Source of the DNA: G963677185 sp963677185 | GTDB lineage: Bacteria; Bacillota; Syntrophomonadia; Syntrophomonadales; Syntrophomonadaceae | Direction of reading: 5' to 3' | Assembly (NCBI GenBank): GCA_963677185.1 | Contig: OY781889.1 | Span: forward strand, 2,418,001-2,482,000 | DNA: 64,000 nt | Shown: positions 63,708 through 64,000 of the stretch, piece by piece | How the letters are laid out: each line of letters begins with the position of its first letter | Position numbering within the stretch: the first letter of the stretch is position 1 | Made by a program: the position numbers and the translations under genes | The notes under the pieces: model-generated | The model's database searches: none | The model's input: the letters and a program-made list of their open reading frames with translations, nothing else | Told to the model about the DNA's origin: nothing

Positions 63708-64000
63708 TGTCAGTGGAAAACAATGAAACCCGGCCTGTGGAAACCAAGCTGGCACGATATATCGCTAAAAGCGTTGAAGATAGCCCTTTTTATAAGTTTA
63801 TGGGCATTTCTATAGCTGATATGTCCGAAGGCCGAATGGTATTTCAGATTGACTGCGAGGAGAAACACTGCAATGCAATTGGCCTGGTGCAGGGAGGCTT
63901 GCTCCTTACTCTGGCAGATGGAGCAATGGGAAACGCAGTGCGTACCATCGGATTTATAGGCGTAACGATAGACCTGAGCTCCTCGTTTATAAAGCCCTGC
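63707..64000 (+). CDS. PaaI-like hotdog-fold thioesterase, cut by window end
   Basis: The open frame runs 98 codons to the end. It has the hotdog thioesterase segment NAIGLVQGGLLLTLADGAMG, where the usual His of HGG is Gln, and IDLSSSFIKPC. The family hydrolyses acyl- or aryl-acyl-CoA. The His-to-Gln change could affect activity. The C-terminus lies beyond 64000. It is translationally coupled to the preceding methyltransferase. Confidence 0.75.
   Translation, partial: MSVENNETRPVETKLARYIAKSVEDSPFYKFMGISIADMSEGRMVFQIDCEEKHCNAIGLVQGGLLLTLADGAMGNAVRTIGFIGVTIDLSSSFIKPC

Overview
The window is a piece of chromosome from a low-to-mid GC, endospore-forming Firmicute. The best guess is an anaerobic Clostridia member of the Syntrophomonadaceae type. 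Evidence: spo0A with its DNA-binding domain, a YyaC-type spore protease, an S-layer-homology protein, ferredoxin-linked indolepyruvate oxidoreductase, strong AGGAGG ribosome sites with many GTG/TTG starts, and a rarA-6S RNA-mnmA-alaS-ireB-ruvX-DUF1292-mltG-U32 block in the order known from Bacillus and relatives. The family-level placement is inference from gene content; no phage, IS element or CRISPR array was seen.

Layout. 1-6100: 3' part of recN, then spo0A and a small cell-envelope/housekeeping run (GT2 glycosyltransferase, MraY/WecA-like membrane protein, M20 peptidase, ADP-ribose pyrophosphatase). 6201-9267: a large SLH-FecR-NHL surface protein and a HAD phosphatase. 9529-12795: Lrp/AsnC regulator, class I aminotransferase, beta-CASP nuclease. 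12978-18314: a well-promoted DnaD-like/DnaB-like replication cassette, then spermidine synthase and phenylacetate-CoA ligase. 18362-23993: spore protease, superoxide dismutase, a long perfect palindrome, iorAB, rlmD, ogt. 24073-27294: carB on the minus strand. 27524-31580: mscL, ppnP, then an unusual cluster of a micro-ORF, split transketolase and a RuBisCO-like protein. 31619-48156: the conserved rarA-to-mltG block, carrying a CadC/CadA/HMA metal-resistance unit and a strong 6S RNA candidate. 48276-52941: metallo-hydrolase, Lon-like protease, lipoprotein, YlaI-like protein and alpha/beta hydrolase. 52974-54561: tRNA-Arg(CCG), and divergently from it a candidate RiPP operon (Cys/Gly/Ser-rich 38-residue peptide, radical SAM/SPASM enzyme, cupin). 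54638-57058: HD-GYP protein and S-adenosylhomocysteinase on the minus strand. 57190-64000: alpha-glucan operon (GT4 synthase, GH57 branching enzyme, GH57 glucanotransferase-like protein) followed by a methyltransferase and a hotdog thioesterase cut by the window end.

The two most promising unusual systems are the RiPP-like operon at 53118-54561, whose precursor is hidden in a frame overlapping the radical SAM start, and the RuBisCO-like protein/split transketolase cluster at 28439-31580, in which both proteins depart from canonical active-site residues. A third point is that ruvX (42367) and probably the GT2 gene (2780) have no ATG/GTG/TTG at their N-terminus and appear to start at ATT/ATC.
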